Source: an uncultured Acidobacteriota bacterium
GTDB taxonomy: Bacteria; Acidobacteriota; Vicinamibacteria; Marinacidobacterales; SMYC01
Length of the DNA: 64,000 nucleotides
Reading direction: 5' to 3'
Assembly: GCA_947259165.1 (NCBI GenBank)
Contig: CAMYKY010000004.1
Coordinates: 1 to 64,000 of the forward strand
A program made the position numbers and the translations under genes. This document shows, piece by piece, positions 41,209 to 50,305 of the stretch. The notes below the pieces were generated by a model that saw nothing but the letters and a program-made list of their open reading frames with translations, did not search any database and had not been told where the DNA came from. How positions within the stretch are numbered: position 1 is the first letter of the stretch; the number at the start of each line of letters is the position of its first letter.

Positions 41209-44200
41209 CTAGTCGGTGGGACGGAGGCGGACGAGAAGCTCACCGGCTTTGGCGTCGTCGCCAACGGAGACCAGAACCTTCTCGATGACACCGATGATCG
41301 AAGAAGTGACGGCCGTCTCCATTTTCATTGCCTCGAGCACGAGCAGGGCGTCGCCAACCTGCACCCGATCGCCGATCTCATGCAGTAGCGACAGTACCTT
41401 GCCGGGCATGCTGGCGCCAACGTCGAGCGGGTCGCTCGGATCGGCCATCGGGCGAACGTTGGCGCTGTCGCCAGCACTGTCGTCCTTGACGACCACTTCC
41501 CGCGGCTGGCCATTCATTTCGAAGTACACCATCCGGTGGCCTTCCGAAGTCAGACCCCCGATCGCGACGAGCTTCACGATAATTGTCTTGCCCGGTTCGA
41601 TATCGACGCTCACTTCTTCGCCTACTCGGAGCCCGTACAAGAACGCTGGCGTCGGGAGGATCGAGACGTCTCCGAACATGTCCTCGTGGCGAAGGTAGTC
41701 GTCGAAGACCTGAGGATAGAGAGCATCGCTCAGAAGCTCGGTCTCCAAAGGCGCTCGGCCGAGTCGAGCGGAGAGCCGTTTGCCAGAAGCGTCGAAATCG
41801 TGAGGCTCCAGGTGCTCCCCAGCTCGATCGGTCAACGCAGGGCGACCCTTGAGCACCGCTTTTTGCAGTCGCTGCGGGAACCCACCGTAGGGCTGGCCAA
41901 TTTTTCCCGCGAGGAAGTCCACGAGCGATTGCGGAAAATCGAGCTTGTCCGCCTTGGCAATCGCGTCATCGACGGAGAGATCGTTTTGAACGAGGAACAT
42001 CGCAAAATCCGCAACCGTTTTCGAGGTGGGGGTTACTTTGATGACGTCACCGAGCGCGTCGTTCACCTCACGGTACTTACGCTTGATCTCCTGCCATCGT
42101 TCCCCAAGCCCGAGCTGTATGGCGCGAGGGCGAAGATTCGAGTACTGGCCCCCCGGCATCTCGTGCTCGTAGACCTCGGCGGTGCTGGCTTTCAAACCCG
42201 ATTCGAAGGGGTAGTACAGGTCGCGAACACTTTCCCAGTAATTCGCGAGCTCGTTCATCGCCTCGAGGTCGAGAGCGGGAGAGCGGGGATTTCCCTGGAG
42301 CGCGGCGCAAAGCGCATTCAGCGACGGCTGGCTGGTCAGACCCGACATACCCGACAGGGCACAGTCGACGACGTCGACGCCCGCGTCGCACGCCATCAGG
42401 TAGGTTGCGATGCCGTTGCCGCTCGTGTCGTGGGTGTGGAGATGCACGGGCAACCCGGTCTCGTCGCGCAACGCACCGACGAGCTGGCGCGCCGCGAAAG
42501 GCTTGAGCAAACCTGCCATGTCCTTGATCGCAAGAATGTGCGCACCACACTCGGCGAGCTCTTTGCCGAGCTTCACGTAGTAATCGAGATCGTACTTGGT
42601 ACGCTTCGGGTTCGAGATATCGCCGGTGTAGCACAAGGAGGCTTCGGCCACCTTGCCGGCCCGGATCACTTCCTCGATCGCGATGCTCATGTTCGGGACC
42701 CAATTGAGCGCATCGAAGATTCGGAAGATGTCGATTCCCGCCTCGGCGGAACGCTGCACGAAACGCCGCACGACGTTGTCTGCATAGTTCGTGTAGCCGA
42801 CCGCGTTGGCGCCACGAAAGAGCATCTGGAGCAGGATGTTGGGCATCGACTCTCGCAAGAGGGCGAGACGATCCCACGGGTCTTCTTTGAGAAAACGATA
42901 CGCCACGTCGAACGTCGCGCCGCCCCACATCTCCACACTGAAGAGCTGATTCGCGAGGCGAGATGTCGCGGGCGCAATCGCTTGCAGATCGGAGGTCCTC
43001 ACGCGCGTGGCCAGGAGTGATTGGTGGGCATCGCGAAAGGTCGTATCGGTGATGAGAAGGCGCGGCTCGTCGCGCAGCCATTTGGATAGTGCTTCGGCTC
43101 CGTTCGCTCTGAAGACAGCCATGGCGTCTCCGTCCGGAGGAGGGGCATGGGCGCTGAGGCTCTCGTGAGTCTCGGATGGAACCCTGGGAAGAAACAATGG
43201 GTCGGGGCGCTTGACGGGACCACCGCGTCCGGGAGGGCCGTTCACGACGACGTCCGCGAGCGCGCGCAGCAGCTTGGTTCCACGGTCGCGACCCAGTGGG
43301 AACGTAAACAGCCCCGGAGTGTCATCGATGAAACTCGTGTCCACGTTTCCCTGAACAAAGCGTGGATGCGAGATCAGATTCTGAAGAAACCGCATGTTGG
43401 TTTTCACGCCACGAATGCGAAATTCGCGAAGGGATCTCAAGAGCTTCGCGGTCGCACCGTGAAAGTCGGGCGCGAAGGCCGTCAGCTTCACGATGAGGCT
43501 GTCGTAGTGGCTGGTGATGATCGTGCCCGCGCCCCCGGTGCCATCGTCGAGCCGAATTCCGAACCCAGTGGCAGCGCGGTAGGCTCGAATTTTTCCGGTA
43601 TCGGGCGCGAACTGATTCTGAGGATCCTCGGTCGTGATGCGGCACTGGACCGCGTAGCCGTTTCGGGCGATCGCGGCTTGACTCGTGATACCGATCTCGG
43701 GGTCACTGAGGCGACACCCTTCAGCGATCCGGATCTGTGCCTGCACCAGGTCGCGACCGGTAATACATTCGGTCACCGTGTGCTCGACCTGAATTCTCGG
43801 ATTCACCTCGATGAAGTAGAAACCCTCGTCGTTGACGAGAAATTCGACCGTTCCCGCGTTCTGGTAGTTGGCCTTCGCCGCGACGCGAAGAGCTGCTTGA
43901 AAGAGACCATGGCGAACCGCGTCCCCAAGAGACACGGAGGGCGCGATCTCGACGACCTTTTGATGCCGGCGCTGCACCGAACAATCACGCTCGAAAAGAT
44001 GGACTACCTGCCCGTATCCGTCCGCGAGGATCTGAACCTCGATGTGCTTCGCGCGTTCCACGAGTTTCTCGCAGTAGACGTCGCCTCGCCCGAACGCTGC
44101 CGCGGCTTCGCTCGTCGCACGCTCAAAGGCTTCTGCGATGTCTTCTTTGGCGCGCACGACGCGCATTCCCCTGCCGCCGCCTCCGAATGAGGCCTTGATG

Positions 44201-44682
44201 ATGATCGGCAGACCTTGCTCCTCGGCAAAGTGCTCGACCTCTTCCGGCGAGCTCACCGGGCCGTCTGTCCCGGGAACGACGGGGACATTGGCCTCGATCG
44301 CCAGTTTCCGAGACGCGGTCTTGTCGCCAAAGACCTCGAGCACTTCCGGCTCGGGTCCGATAAACACGATTCCGTTGTCTTTGCACCGTCGGGCAAACTC
44401 CGCATTCTCGGCAAGAAAGCCGTAGCCCGGATGGATGGCATCGACCCCGCGTCTCAGCGCGACGTCCAGGATGGCTTCCTGGTCCAGATAAGCACCCACG
44501 GGCTCATCCTGAGAACCCACCGGAAACGCTTCATCCGCCTTGTAGCGATGAATCGACAGTTGGTCGGCGTGCGCGTAAATTGCGAGCGTGCGGACCCCGA
44601 GCTCGGTGCACGCCCGAAAGACGCGGATGGCAATCTCGCCGCGGTTCGCGGCCATAATCTTGGAAAATTTGTGTGGCGTCAC
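41209..44682 (-). CDS. pyc: Pyruvate carboxylase
   Basis: This biotin enzyme makes oxaloacetate from pyruvate and bicarbonate with ATP. GTG 44682 (TPHKFSKIMAANRGEIAIR) gives 1157 residues, the usual length; the upstream extension to 44844 runs through a repeat and lacks homology-like sequence. Domains: biotin carboxylase (about 5-455; GGGGRGMRVV ATP-grasp loop), carboxyltransferase (about 535-800; DTTFRDAHQSLLATR, METWGGATF-like VEMWGGATFDVA), PYC/OADA conserved domain, and a biotinyl domain with LEAMKMET, biotin on Lys1120. It fits anaplerosis and gluconeogenesis. Confidence 0.96.
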   Translation of the reverse strand: MTPHKFSKIMAANRGEIAIRVFRACTELGVRTLAIYAHADQLSIHRYKADEAFPVGSQDEPVGAYLDQEAILDVALRRGVDAIHPGYGFLAENAEFARRCKDNGIVFIGPEPEVLEVFGDKTASRKLAIEANVPVVPGTDGPVSSPEEVEHFAEEQGLPIIIKASFGGGGRGMRVVRAKEDIAEAFERATSEAAAAFGRGDVYCEKLVERAKHIEVQILADGYGQVVHLFERDCSVQRRHQKVVEIAPSVSLGDAVRHGLFQAALRVAAKANYQNAGTVEFLVNDEGFYFIEVNPRIQVEHTVTECITGRDLVQAQIRIAEGCRLSDPEIGITSQAAIARNGYAVQCRITTEDPQNQFAPDTGKIRAYRAATGFGIRLDDGTGGAGTIITSHYDSLIVKLTAFAPDFHGATAKLLRSLREFRIRGVKTNMRFLQNLISHPRFVQGNVDTSFIDDTPGLFTFPLGRDRGTKLLRALADVVVNGPPGRGGPVKRPDPLFLPRVPSETHESLSAHAPPPDGDAMAVFRANGAEALSKWLRDEPRLLITDTTFRDAHQSLLATRVRTSDLQAIAPATSRLANQLFSVEMWGGATFDVAYRFLKEDPWDRLALLRESMPNILLQMLFRGANAVGYTNYADNVVRRFVQRSAEAGIDIFRIFDALNWVPNMSIAIEEVIRAGKVAEASLCYTGDISNPKRTKYDLDYYVKLGKELAECGAHILAIKDMAGLLKPFAARQLVGALRDETGLPVHLHTHDTSGNGIATYLMACDAGVDVVDCALSGMSGLTSQPSLNALCAALQGNPRSPALDLEAMNELANYWESVRDLYYPFESGLKASTAEVYEHEMPGGQYSNLRPRAIQLGLGERWQEIKRKYREVNDALGDVIKVTPTSKTVADFAMFLVQNDLSVDDAIAKADKLDFPQSLVDFLAGKIGQPYGGFPQRLQKAVLKGRPALTDRAGEHLEPHDFDASGKRLSARLGRAPLETELLSDALYPQVFDDYLRHEDMFGDVSILPTPAFLYGLRVGEEVSVDIEPGKTIIVKLVAIGGLTSEGHRMVYFEMNGQPREVVVKDDSAGDSANVRPMADPSDPLDVGASMPGKVLSLLHEIGDRVQVGDALLVLEAMKMETAVTSSIIGVIEKVLVSVGDDAKAGELLVRLRPTD

Positions 44683-44889
44683 AGGGGGTATTGTACTGCT
44701 GGTGCCACAGAAAACCGCAATGCCGACGGGCGAGCCGAACGACCCGCGACGGGGAGGTAGTTCCCACCTAGATATCAACGCCAAGCGAGCCGAACAACTT
44801 CGTGCCCGTGCCCGACTAATGAAACACGACGGAGGATTGACCACAACGTCGAGCTTCTAGTCGGTTGAACTGATGCATTGCCGTAGTAC

Positions 44890-44930
44890 GTTTTCTCGGG
44901 CACGGGCACGCACACGGGCACGGGCACGAT
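44890..44930 (-). repeat. 41-bp GTGCCC-rich repeat, copy B
   Basis: It is the reverse complement of 12760-12800 with three differences. A further short match (CGTGCCCGTGCCCGA) lies at 44804-44818 in the same gap. The gap 44683-44958 between the pyc start and the xth stop holds these and otherwise nothing recognised. Confidence 0.7.
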
Positions 44931-44958
44931 TTGCCCGTCGACCGTATACCGACCGCCC

Positions 44959-45726
44959 CTACGAAAAATCCACCACCACCGGTGCATGGTCCGATGGCTG
45001 TTTGCCTTTTCTCTCATCGCGGTCGACGAAAGCGTCCTCGATCCGGTCCGCGAGACAGCGGGTCGCAAGAACACCGTCGATGCGCAGCCCGTCGTTCTTG
45101 GGGAAGCCGAGCATTCGGTAGTCCCACCATGAATAGATGCCCCCGTCGGGGTGGTGCGCTCGGAACGCGTCGACGAGGCCCCAATCGAGGAGGGACTGAA
45201 ACGCTGCACGTCCGTCGGGATGGCACAAAACCGAGTCTTTCCATTTGTCCGGATTCTTCACGTCGCGATCGTCGGAGGCAATGTTGAAATCACCACAAAT
45301 CGCAAGCGACGCCGAGGGGTCCGCGTGTGCGTCCAAATGACGCTTCAATCGAGACAGCCACTCGAGTTTGTACTCCCATTTATCCGAGCCCACTGAGCCG
45401 CCGTTGGGAACATACACCGAAATCACGCGGACACCGCCGAAGTCGGCGGCGACAAAGCGGGCCTGCGAGTCTTCGGCTCCGTCATCCATCGACCTCTCGA
45501 CGTCCTTCGGCTGCTCCTTACTAAGGATAGCGACGCCGTTGTAAGTCTTCTGGCCGAAAACCGTCGCGTGGTACCCCGCTTGACTGATATCGAGTGTCGG
45601 GAAGGCGTCGTCGACAACTTTGAGCTCTTGCAGGCACATGACGTCCGGCTCGTGTCGTTCGAGAACACCGAGAAGCCTCGGAAGGCGGGTGCGAATGGAA
45701 TTCACGTTCCAGGTGATGATGCGCAT
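44959..45726 (-). CDS. xth: Exodeoxyribonuclease III / AP endonuclease
   Basis: This 255-residue EEP-fold nuclease cuts at abasic sites and degrades 3' ends. ATG 45726 (MRIITWNVNSIRTRL) is the natural start; the frame continues upstream to 46131 but that part is the complement of the next gene. Active-site motifs: LQELKVVDDAFP (metal Glu), ICGDFNIASDDRDV (Asp and Asn), SWWDYR and SDHAPVVVDF (Asp-His). Length is typical of the short Xth/ExoA type. Confidence 0.95.
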   Translation of the reverse strand: MRIITWNVNSIRTRLPRLLGVLERHEPDVMCLQELKVVDDAFPTLDISQAGYHATVFGQKTYNGVAILSKEQPKDVERSMDDGAEDSQARFVAADFGGVRVISVYVPNGGSVGSDKWEYKLEWLSRLKRHLDAHADPSASLAICGDFNIASDDRDVKNPDKWKDSVLCHPDGRAAFQSLLDWGLVDAFRAHHPDGGIYSWWDYRMLGFPKNDGLRIDGVLATRCLADRIEDAFVDRDERKGKQPSDHAPVVVDFS

Positions 45727-45813
45727 CAGCCCGGGATTATAGCAGGCAGGCGGCGTTGCCTTGCGTCCGACGCATGCGTTAGGATTCGCGTTCACGTCAC
45801 ACCAGGCAAACCA

Positions 45814-46008
45814 ATGAAAACGTTTTTTCCGATGCGTCGAGGCGAAGCGAGAGTCCTCGTCGTTCTGGTCGCGTTCTCGATCTTCTCGTTCTTGCCGGTT
45901 TGGCGGAGTACCGAGTTTGCGGGGATGGCCATGTTTGGATGGCTCATGGCGGCGCTCATGGTGCTCTCGCCGGCGCTCGCTCTCTACGTGTTTCTCCGCA
46001 AGCCATGA
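45814..46008 (+). CDS. Small two-TM symporter accessory protein
   Basis: This 64-residue protein has two membrane helices (about 15-32 and 38-60). ATG 45814 (MKTFFPMRR) begins it, and its TGA overlaps the ATG of the sodium symporter (ATGA at 46005-46008), so translation is coupled. The arrangement recalls the YhdT/DUF997 or DUF3311 small subunits that precede SSS permeases (as with PanF). The sequence alone is too short for a firm family call. Confidence 0.7.
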   Translation: MKTFFPMRRGEARVLVVLVAFSIFSFLPVWRSTEFAGMAMFGWLMAALMVLSPALALYVFLRKP

Positions 46009-47450
46009 TCGTCGAACGCGTCCTCGTTCTTCTGTACCTGGTTGGCTGCATTGGCATCGGAATCCTGGCCTCCAGAAAAGTGCTGGGCTCACGCGATGAG
46101 TATTGGGTCGCCGGGCGCCGGATCGGCACATTCGTCAACTCCATGGCGATCATGGCGAGCCTCGCAAGCGGCGGCTCCATCATCGGTGTCATGGGTCTCG
46201 CATATTCGCAGGGCATTCCCGCAACCCTGGCTTTGTTCGCCGGTGCCGTGCTCGGCTTTCCTCTGGCGTCACTACTCGTGGCCGAGCCGCTTCGCAACTT
46301 CGGCCGCTACACGATCACGGATTTTCTCGCGTACCGTTACCCGAAAGCCTTGGTTCGCTACCTCGTACCCGCGCTCATCATTGTCGCGTTCACGATCTAC
46401 ATCGTCGCCCAATTGAAAGCAGCGGGCATCACCGCCAACGCCCTCCTCGGGATTCCTTACAACACCGCGCTCACCCTCGCGACGGTGGTCTTCATTCTCT
46501 ATGTCTCGATCGGCGGGATGATCGCAATCACGTGGACGGACGTGATTCAGGGCCTACTGATGCTCGCCGTCGTTGTCGGAACCGCACTCGTCATGGTGTG
46601 GCGCGTGGGCTCACCTTTCGAGCTCATGCAGCAAGCCACTGCAGTGGCACCAGAGCTGGGACAAGTCACGCATCGGACGGTATCGAGCTACATGGGTTAT
46701 TTCGTCATTTGGGCGACCGCGATCCCAGTCATCCCCCACATCGTCATGCGGGTCTTGACCGCAAGAGATGCCCGAAGCGCTCGCCTGTCCCTCAACGTGG
46801 CGATGCTCGCCTACAGCGTTTTGATCCTCGCAGCGTGTCTGGCGATCGTTCCTGTAGGCAAGCTGAACTTCCCGGCTCTCGCGGACGCCGACCAAGTATT
46901 CCTGCGAGTCATCGAGTCTGAATTCCCGCCCGTGATCCGCGGTGTGGCAGTCGCAGCGGTTCTAGCTGCGGTGATGTCCACCACCGACGCACTTCTTCTC
47001 GCTTGCAGCTCGGCGATCGCGCATGACCTGCTCGGCAACCTGCTCCACGATCGCGCCAGCGAGAAAACCCTGGCTCTGATCCGTGTCGGCTCTGCCTGGG
47101 GCATCGGCGCGTTGGCGCTGTATTGGGCGTTTTCGCCACCCGAGCTCATCTCCGAGTTCTACACGGCGGGGATCGGTCTCCTGAGCGCGAGCCTGTTCGT
47201 GCCGACCGTCGCGGGGCTCTGGTGGCGACAGGCGAACCTCGCGGGGGGCGTCGCCGCACTCGTCGTAGGCGCCGCAACCTACATTCTCGTCCAGCTCGGG
47301 ATCTTCGGTTTGGGGCTTTCTCCGATTCTCGTCGCCCTTCCAGCGAGCGCGCTCGCCATGGTCGCCGGAGCGTTGCTTGGACCTCCGGAAGAACAAGCGA
47401 TGCTCGAGCAGATCGAAGCGCTCCACCGAGCCCCCGGCACAACTCATTGA
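46005..47450 (+). CDS. Sodium:solute symporter (SSS family)
   Basis: This 481-residue permease has 13 predicted helices. The start MIVERVLVLLYLVGCIGIGI fits the family, as does the signature GGMIAITWTDVIQGLLML at the fifth helix. Motifs in TM8 (VLAAVMSTTDALLLACSSAIAHDLL) carry the Ser/Thr sodium ligands. The substrate may be an amino or organic acid; the next gene, 20 bp downstream, is a PLP decarboxylase, which hints at an aromatic amino acid. Confidence 0.9.
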   Translation: MIVERVLVLLYLVGCIGIGILASRKVLGSRDEYWVAGRRIGTFVNSMAIMASLASGGSIIGVMGLAYSQGIPATLALFAGAVLGFPLASLLVAEPLRNFGRYTITDFLAYRYPKALVRYLVPALIIVAFTIYIVAQLKAAGITANALLGIPYNTALTLATVVFILYVSIGGMIAITWTDVIQGLLMLAVVVGTALVMVWRVGSPFELMQQATAVAPELGQVTHRTVSSYMGYFVIWATAIPVIPHIVMRVLTARDARSARLSLNVAMLAYSVLILAACLAIVPVGKLNFPALADADQVFLRVIESEFPPVIRGVAVAAVLAAVMSTTDALLLACSSAIAHDLLGNLLHDRASEKTLALIRVGSAWGIGALALYWAFSPPELISEFYTAGIGLLSASLFVPTVAGLWWRQANLAGGVAALVVGAATYILVQLGIFGLGLSPILVALPASALAMVAGALLGPPEEQAMLEQIEALHRAPGTTH

Positions 47451-47469
47451 TCTTGGAAACGGCACAACG

Positions 47470-48921
47470 ATGATGGACCTAAAGGCGATTCGACAACTCG
47501 AGCGAACGGCACGCGCGCTCGAACCCGACCTCGACGAACGGCAACGCCTGTTCCAGGATGTCGCCGGCTATGCCGAAGCCTTTTTGCAGGCTATCGACGA
47601 TTTGCCGGCGTTCGTCGACACTCGCGACCAAGGTATCGGGCTGTACGACTCACCGATTCAAGACGAGCCGCGGCCGATGTCGAAGCTGCTCGAGCATTTG
47701 GGCCATGATGTCGACCGTCCCGGTCTCAACCCAGCATCGGGCGGCCACTTCGGCTATATCCCGGGCGGCGGCATCTACGCCTCTGCGCTCGGCGACTACC
47801 TGGCCGCGGTCACGAATCGATACGCCGGCGTCTTCGTCCCGGGCCCCGGCGCGGTGCGAATGGAGAACTTGCTGATCGACTGGATGCGCCAACTCGTCGG
47901 CTATCCGAAAGAGTCGACCGCGGGGAACCTCACGTCGGGAGGGAGCATCGCCAATCTAATGGGGATTGTGGCCGCCCGAGACGCGATCGGCTTGAAGGGA
48001 CGCGATTTCGAACGCAGCGTCGTCTACCTGAGCGAGCATGCCCACCACTCGTTGGGCAAGGCTCTGCGTATCGCAGGTCTCGGCGAATGCATCGAGCGAT
48101 TCGTCGGGCTGGATGAGCGCCACCGAATGCAACCGGGGTCGCTCGCCAGGATGGTTCGCGAGGATCGCGCGGCCGGACTTCTTCCATTTTTGATTGTCGC
48201 CTCCGCGGGAACCACTGATACTGGCGCCGTCGACCCCCTCGACGCGCTTGCGAACGTCTGCGAGCAGGAAGGGCTCTGGTTTCACGTGGATGCCGCCTAC
48301 GGAGGCTTCTTTCTTCTGTGCGACGAAGGAGCAAAGATCCTTCGTGGTCTCGATCGCTCACAATCGCTGGTCATGGATCCCCACAAGACGCTGTTCGTTC
48401 CCTACGGCTCGGGCGCGGTGCTGGTTCGTGACCGTTCGTCGTTGCTCGCGAGTCATCACTACCTGCCGAATTACCTTCAGGATACGAGGCATGCCCAAGA
48501 CGAGCTTTCTCCCGCGGACCTGTCACCGGAGCTCAGCAAGCACTTCCGCGGTCTGAGACTTTGGATGCCGCTGTTGCTCCACGGTGTCGCCCCGTTTCGG
48601 GCCGCGCTCGAGGAAAAACTTCTGCTCGCGCGTTATTTCTATGAAGAGCTTCGAGCTAAACCCGGGTTCGAGGTCGGTCCTTATCCGGACCTCTCCGTCG
48701 TCATCTTTCGCTATATCCCGCGACACGGTGATCCCAACGCGTTCAACCAGAAGCTGGTCCACGCGATCCACCAAGACGGCACGGTCTTTCTTTCTTCGAC
48801 CCTCGTCAACGGCCAGTTCACCCTCAGGATGGCGGTGTGCGCGTTCCGCACGCACCTCGAAACGGTTCAACAAGCCCTGAAGATCATCGAGACCCTCGCC
48901 AAGAAACTCGAGTCGACCTAG
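47470..48921 (+). CDS. PLP-dependent group II amino acid decarboxylase
   Basis: This 483-residue fold-type I enzyme resembles aromatic-L-amino-acid, tyrosine or glutamate decarboxylase. ATG 47470 or 47473 starts it. PLP lysine is Lys306 (VMDPHKTLFVPYGSGAVL), with HVDAAYGGFF (Asp stacks on the PLP ring nitrogen) and the N-terminal HFGYIPGGGIY. GNLTSGGSIANLMG binds the cofactor phosphate. The substrate cannot be fixed. It probably works with the upstream SSS transporter: uptake then decarboxylation. Confidence 0.88.
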   Translation: MMDLKAIRQLERTARALEPDLDERQRLFQDVAGYAEAFLQAIDDLPAFVDTRDQGIGLYDSPIQDEPRPMSKLLEHLGHDVDRPGLNPASGGHFGYIPGGGIYASALGDYLAAVTNRYAGVFVPGPGAVRMENLLIDWMRQLVGYPKESTAGNLTSGGSIANLMGIVAARDAIGLKGRDFERSVVYLSEHAHHSLGKALRIAGLGECIERFVGLDERHRMQPGSLARMVREDRAAGLLPFLIVASAGTTDTGAVDPLDALANVCEQEGLWFHVDAAYGGFFLLCDEGAKILRGLDRSQSLVMDPHKTLFVPYGSGAVLVRDRSSLLASHHYLPNYLQDTRHAQDELSPADLSPELSKHFRGLRLWMPLLLHGVAPFRAALEEKLLLARYFYEELRAKPGFEVGPYPDLSVVIFRYIPRHGDPNAFNQKLVHAIHQDGTVFLSSTLVNGQFTLRMAVCAFRTHLETVQQALKIIETLAKKLEST

Positions 48922-48925
48922 TGGA

Positions 48926-49026
48926 CTAGTGCATGGACCCGCTGATCCTGTCGGTAAATTCCGACGTCATTTTGGGTGCGGACAAGGCGCTCCGACGAAT
49001 TCATATCTAGATATTTGCCGCCTTCG
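48926..49026 (-). repeat. 101-bp dispersed repeat, intergenic copy
   Basis: It is identical to 32645-32745. It lies between the decarboxylase stop (48921) and the stop of the LVIVD gene (49060). On its left CTAGTCCACTAG (minus strand) adds GTCCACTAG, shared with 114-122. Confidence 0.9.
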
Positions 49027-49059
49027 GAGGAATTTCGTGGCCAGCTCCACGACTCGATT

Positions 49060-50241
49060 TCAGGGATGAGGATCGAGCAGAAAGAGTCCCTGCTCAATGC
49101 CGCTGACCGCCACGACACCGCTCGGGAAAAAGGGATAGACAGACCAGGCGCCGTTGAACTCGGAGGCATTGTCGCTCGGGTAGATATCGAAGAACCCGAC
49201 CGGTAGCAGGCGTCCGTCCGCAATCGCATTCAAGCTGAATGTACGCAGCCCCGCACGGTAGTTCGCCTGATAGAGAACACCGTCGCGAATATACATGTTG
49301 TGATCGATCGCCGGGCTCGCACTCTGGTGCGTCCCGATCAGGACCGGCCGGTCGAGATTAGCGATGTCCCAGATCCGGGTCAGCGTAGAGTGGCCAAAAT
49401 TCTTTTCGTCGAGCTCGTCACCCAGCAGCAAGAACAAATGGTCGTCCGTCACCCAGCCCTGGTGGGTGTACGCGATCCCGTCATAGCTCGTGCGAGAGAC
49501 CATTATCGGGTTCGCTTTGTCCGTCACGTCCGCGATGGTCAACGTATCCTCGTTAAAAGCGAAACAAACTTCGCGACCTCGGTAATCGCTATCGACACCG
49601 TCGTACGCAACACACTGCAGGTCATGTGTGTAGCCATCGGCAGCGAAACAGCCGGCAAACTTCGGCTGTCTTGGCAGGTCGATGTTCACCATGTGGAAGC
49701 CGAAATTGCAGGTATTGGACCCGACGATGTAGGCGAAACCGGTCGTTTCGTTGATAGCGATATTGTGGGCGTTCGAGAGCGACTCGCCCGCGTAATGGAT
49801 TGTCTCGGTAAACGTCACCGGCGCAACCGAAACGTCGCGAAGCTGCAGCAGGTCGAAGACTTGCATGCCGTGATCCGCGGCCTCGGAAACGACGTAGGCG
49901 TGATGCTTGTGAACCTTGATGTCCCGCCAAGGACTCGGCTCACCGTGGGCCGCTAGGTGACCGAGGAATACCGGCGTGAGAGGATTGGTGATCTCGACGA
50001 ACGCGGTGCCGTTTCCGAGTCCGAGGAGCACGAACTCACGCCCCGTTTCCGAATCCGCCCATCCCCACAGGTCGTTCGCCTGCGTGCCGGCCGCGCCGAG
50101 CGCAGCAAGCGGGATAACGCTGAGCAGGTCGATTCGGTCACAGGGATATCCGGCCGCCCGCCCCTCCATGCAAGGCTGAGCGCTAGCCGCTAGCCCTCCA
50201 CCCATTGTCAGCACCATGACAACCACTGCTCGGAACGACAT
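49060..50241 (-). CDS. Secreted LVIVD-repeat (choice-of-anchor-B type) protein
   Basis: This 393-residue protein has a signal peptide (MSFRAVVVMVLTMGGGLAASA) and a beta-propeller of LVIVD-like repeats: FVEITNPLTPVFLGHL, MQVFDLLQLRDV, VNIDLPRQPKFAG, LTIADVTDKANPIMV, WDIANLDRPVLIG. It lacks a C-terminal anchor here. Such proteins occur in many marine and soil bacteria, with no known enzymatic activity. The stop lies just outside the 101-bp repeat. A GTTCCC array (50267-50285) follows upstream, between this gene and lhgO. Confidence 0.82.
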   Translation of the reverse strand: MSFRAVVVMVLTMGGGLAASAQPCMEGRAAGYPCDRIDLLSVIPLAALGAAGTQANDLWGWADSETGREFVLLGLGNGTAFVEITNPLTPVFLGHLAAHGEPSPWRDIKVHKHHAYVVSEAADHGMQVFDLLQLRDVSVAPVTFTETIHYAGESLSNAHNIAINETTGFAYIVGSNTCNFGFHMVNIDLPRQPKFAGCFAADGYTHDLQCVAYDGVDSDYRGREVCFAFNEDTLTIADVTDKANPIMVSRTSYDGIAYTHQGWVTDDHLFLLLGDELDEKNFGHSTLTRIWDIANLDRPVLIGTHQSASPAIDHNMYIRDGVLYQANYRAGLRTFSLNAIADGRLLPVGFFDIYPSDNASEFNGAWSVYPFFPSGVVAVSGIEQGLFLLDPHP

Positions 50242-50266
50242 AAAGCTATTCTAGCAGCCCCTCTTG

Positions 50267-50285
50267 TTTCCCGTTCCCGTTCCCG
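50267..50285. repeat. Short GTTCCC array
   Basis: Three GTTCCC-type units lie in the 64-bp gap between the LVIVD gene and lhgO. The same motif occurs within the elements at 13996-14032 and 15331-15348. Confidence 0.5.
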
Positions 50286-50305
50286 GCCTCCACCGCTGGA
50301 ACCGT

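Noticed and set aside
41536..43020. 494-codon open frame opposite pyruvate carboxylase
   Set aside because: Longest antisense frame of the window, but it mirrors the conserved carboxyltransferase; no domain, no ribosome site.
43147..44190. 347-codon open frame opposite the biotin carboxylase domain
   Set aside because: Antisense shadow of the ATP-grasp region.
45727..46131. 135-residue N-terminal extension of exonuclease III
   Set aside because: Arg-rich antisense of the symporter genes; natural Xth start MRIITWNVNSI lies at 45726.
48918..49229. 103-codon minus-strand frame sharing the QRVHAL tail with RNase D
   Set aside because: Outside the repeat it overlaps the LVIVD gene in another frame; the shared peptide is due to the 101-bp repeat only.
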